Shown one piece after another: positions 7,501 to 7,757 of a DNA stretch of 7,757 nucleotides; positions within the stretch are counted from its first letter, which is position 1; the number at the start of each line of letters is the position of its first letter. Position numbers and translations under genes: made by a program. The notes under the pieces are model-generated. The model was not told where the DNA came from. It searched no databases and was given only the letters and a program-made list of their open reading frames with translations. The DNA comes from Nitrospinaceae bacterium (lineage in GTDB: Bacteria > Nitrospinota > Nitrospinia > Nitrospinales > VA-1): positions 1 to 7,757 of the forward strand of contig JAJDBI010000275.1 of NCBI GenBank assembly GCA_029261435.1, in the 5' to 3' direction.

Positions 7501-7668
7501 TTCACTGGAAACCTTCTCGATCAGGTTTTCTTTCACCGATTCGAGGTCGATCTGTGTCAGGATGATGACAATAACAAGAATCAGGGCAAACGGTACCCAT
7601 ATCCAACGTTTCAAGAAGGACTTGGAGGGTGTTTTGGGAATATTGTCTTTAGAAGTGGCTAAAGTCAT
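4540..7668 (-). CDS. AsmA-family envelope protein with a repeated central region
   Basis: AsmA-family proteins (AsmA, TamB, YhdP and relatives) are anchored in the inner membrane and extend into the periplasm. Several are implicated in moving phospholipid to the outer membrane or in outer-membrane homeostasis. This one is 1042 residues from the ATG at 7668. A basic N-terminus leads into one membrane segment (about 21-39). A short conserved AsmA N-terminal stretch follows (about 57-105), then a Pro/Lys/Glu-rich linker (about 127-150). A beta-rich central region contains four repeats (about 320-771). The AsmA-like C-terminal domain (about 876-1011) includes GGDFKIVKGEVHTDNFEMKS and MLDKTIKAIPLLGQILGGG. 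I prefer the ATG because TTGAGTG precedes it at workable spacing; a TTG at 7680 would add four residues but lacks a ribosome binding site. The membrane anchor is present, so this is an intact gene, although its exact cargo is not known. Confidence 0.88.
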   Translation of the reverse strand: MTLATSKDNIPKTPSKSFLKRWIWVPFALILVIVIILTQIDLESVKENLIEKVSSETGLKVEIKSIGFGFSRGLGLQCKGVKVSTPEGNHYSVDRLDLLAAWSPLFRGEFKIKSAALVHPVIKLEIPKPEQPAEKEQLPDIKEKPAKKPGLVNSETIKSTTVKLESNPLSIDEFVIADGEVTLTRAGSTQKILLNIDGTFVLNRDEYLDMSAKSFKVQTGAMIFEGDGAISKLGADDAGLSLSLQSGDFSLKQLQPTLQFFEVSMQDSPLEAVIVDQLILKNKFPLNTLSNTGLLMQKMSGHVDLKIRNAILKTGYAIESLKGEGIWEKGALTHDFSGTTLGSDFNINGKFPFSGFDKDSVSRLEWKELDLAKLPLQKGMAWSPTRGKLSGKLSLTGPIPKDVDQLKGSVEFQAASLLLTPSGEGHPIEMSQLNGSGNIDQGLLQHDLQGTIWGSDFDLKGKVQLNSKNPVLDSQLKWKGLDVAQLPLPPGEGWQPTQGKVSGSLTMAGPVPADGKQFSGQIKGSFNAQNLTLHDSVNAKTLALNTLSGEGQFAKNNLNYKIKTDLLNGSISSNGNVILPALGSPVLNNKIELANLDLSQLPIPTTIEKGSFSATIKLQGPLPDPKNVLTGNLKIDTNFKVTDLSMPTDALPVNIHTLEGKTTFNKGRLTHDLTGNMFDGKLAAKGSLTFHKNNITANSNILLDRINLNGFSQFHQNAPSSGTLSGNLKITGPLPSDGNFSPDLKIKGILEAGKLILKDNQVGKLKLNLNAPTHAQIMMETVKLGERKFKKVEGNFKISAEKIDLTGGKIWPRNGLIQLRGDFKPESGNYRLKFKGDKLKVEDLLQPPHLMGPLELSGAIAGTLPQNNAAPGLPDHARNLSGDIKLKLINGAIPELGSVEGLLTLLNPTTALNAQKEGLSYDYLGGDFKIVKGEVHTDNFEMKSPQVNMNVVGKANLVEDTVLAQVKAMPLQMLDKTIKAIPLLGQILGGGKQGGVIEVYVKVDGKLSQPDFMVQPHKSLTEKPGEILKGLLNIPKNLSGGK
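5356..6711 (-). repeat. Four tandem coding repeats of about 112 residues in the AsmA-like gene
   Basis: Four successive protein modules can be aligned by eye, at about 6373-6711, 6031-6372, 5698-6030 and 5356-5697. Each runs through L.G.G...+G.L.HDL, then G.....DF.L.GK..., then a LDL..LPL segment, and ends near G.LSG.L.L.GP.P.D. The GPxP anchors (GPIP, GPVP, GPLP, GPLP) fall 112, 111 and 112 residues apart. A degenerate fifth anchor, GTLP, lies 130 residues later. Modules 1 and 2 are the most alike (HDFSGTTLGSDFNINGK against HDLQGTIWGSDFDLKGK), which suggests a later duplication than for modules 3 and 4. Confidence 0.8.
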
Positions 7669-7726
7669 GAAAACACTCAAGTTATCTGGTCATTTGCCGA
7701 TCCCAGAATAGACGGATAATTCCTTT

Positions 7727-7735
7727 ATTTTAGCA
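7727..7735 (-). promoter_or_regulatory. Possible extended -10 promoter of the AsmA-like operon
   Basis: The minus strand reads TGCTAAAAT, which matches the extended -10 form TGn followed by a near-consensus TAAAAT box. Transcription would start near 7720, about 50 bases before the ATG. No TTGACA-like -35 box is found 17 bases upstream, which is tolerated in extended -10 promoters. This is a pattern match only. Confidence 0.35.
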
Positions 7736-7742
7736 CATTTAC

Positions 7743-7757
7743 CCCACTTGGCGTGGG
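7743..7757. repeat. Short inverted repeat at the window edge
   Basis: CCCAC (7743-7747) and GTGGG (7753-7757) form a five-base-pair stem with a five-base loop, and the stem may extend past the window. Lying just upstream of the putative -10 box, it could be an operator for the AsmA-like operon, or a plus-strand terminator stem whose T tract is out of view. Confidence 0.3.

Noticed and set aside
7669..7680. TTG start for the AsmA-like protein at 7680
   Set aside because: No Shine-Dalgarno sequence precedes it, whereas the ATG at 7668 has TTGAGTG upstream and leaves the membrane anchor intact.

Overview
The window looks like chromosomal DNA from a Gram-negative bacterium. The main evidence is a large AsmA-family protein, a class tied to the outer-membrane-bearing envelope. 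Base composition is moderate by eye, and the methyltransferase stretch is visibly more AT-rich than its neighbours. The sequence does not fix the taxon. No rRNA, tRNA, CRISPR array, intact insertion sequence or phage gene is visible.

All real genes lie on the minus strand, so transcription runs from high to low coordinates. From the right: (1) a possible promoter near 7730; (2) an AsmA-like envelope protein (4540-7668) joined by a TAATG stop/start overlap to (3) a zinc-less medium-chain NAD(P)H dehydrogenase/quinone-reductase-like enzyme (3527-4540); (4) a 233-base spacer containing hairpin-forming sequence; (5) a class I SAM-dependent methyltransferase (2670-3293) ending at an in-frame TAA; (6) the rest of that methyltransferase's C-terminus, in the same frame directly after the stop (2514-2669); (7) a 96-base gap; and (8) a two-gene ABC importer, with ATPase 1662-2417 and fused permease plus binding protein 67-1662, also joined by a TAATG overlap.

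The importer is a complete minimal osmoprotectant-type (OpuC/ProU-like) system in two polypeptides: a short ATPase without CBS domains, and one protein that is both membrane channel and tethered substrate receptor. This two-gene layout is also that of the ergothioneine importer EgtUV, so the substrate should not be assumed to be glycine betaine or choline.

The most notable sequence-level observations are the methyltransferase gene split by one stop codon, and the four-fold repeat of roughly 112 residues inside the AsmA-like protein. I see no strong evidence for a wholly new multi-gene system.
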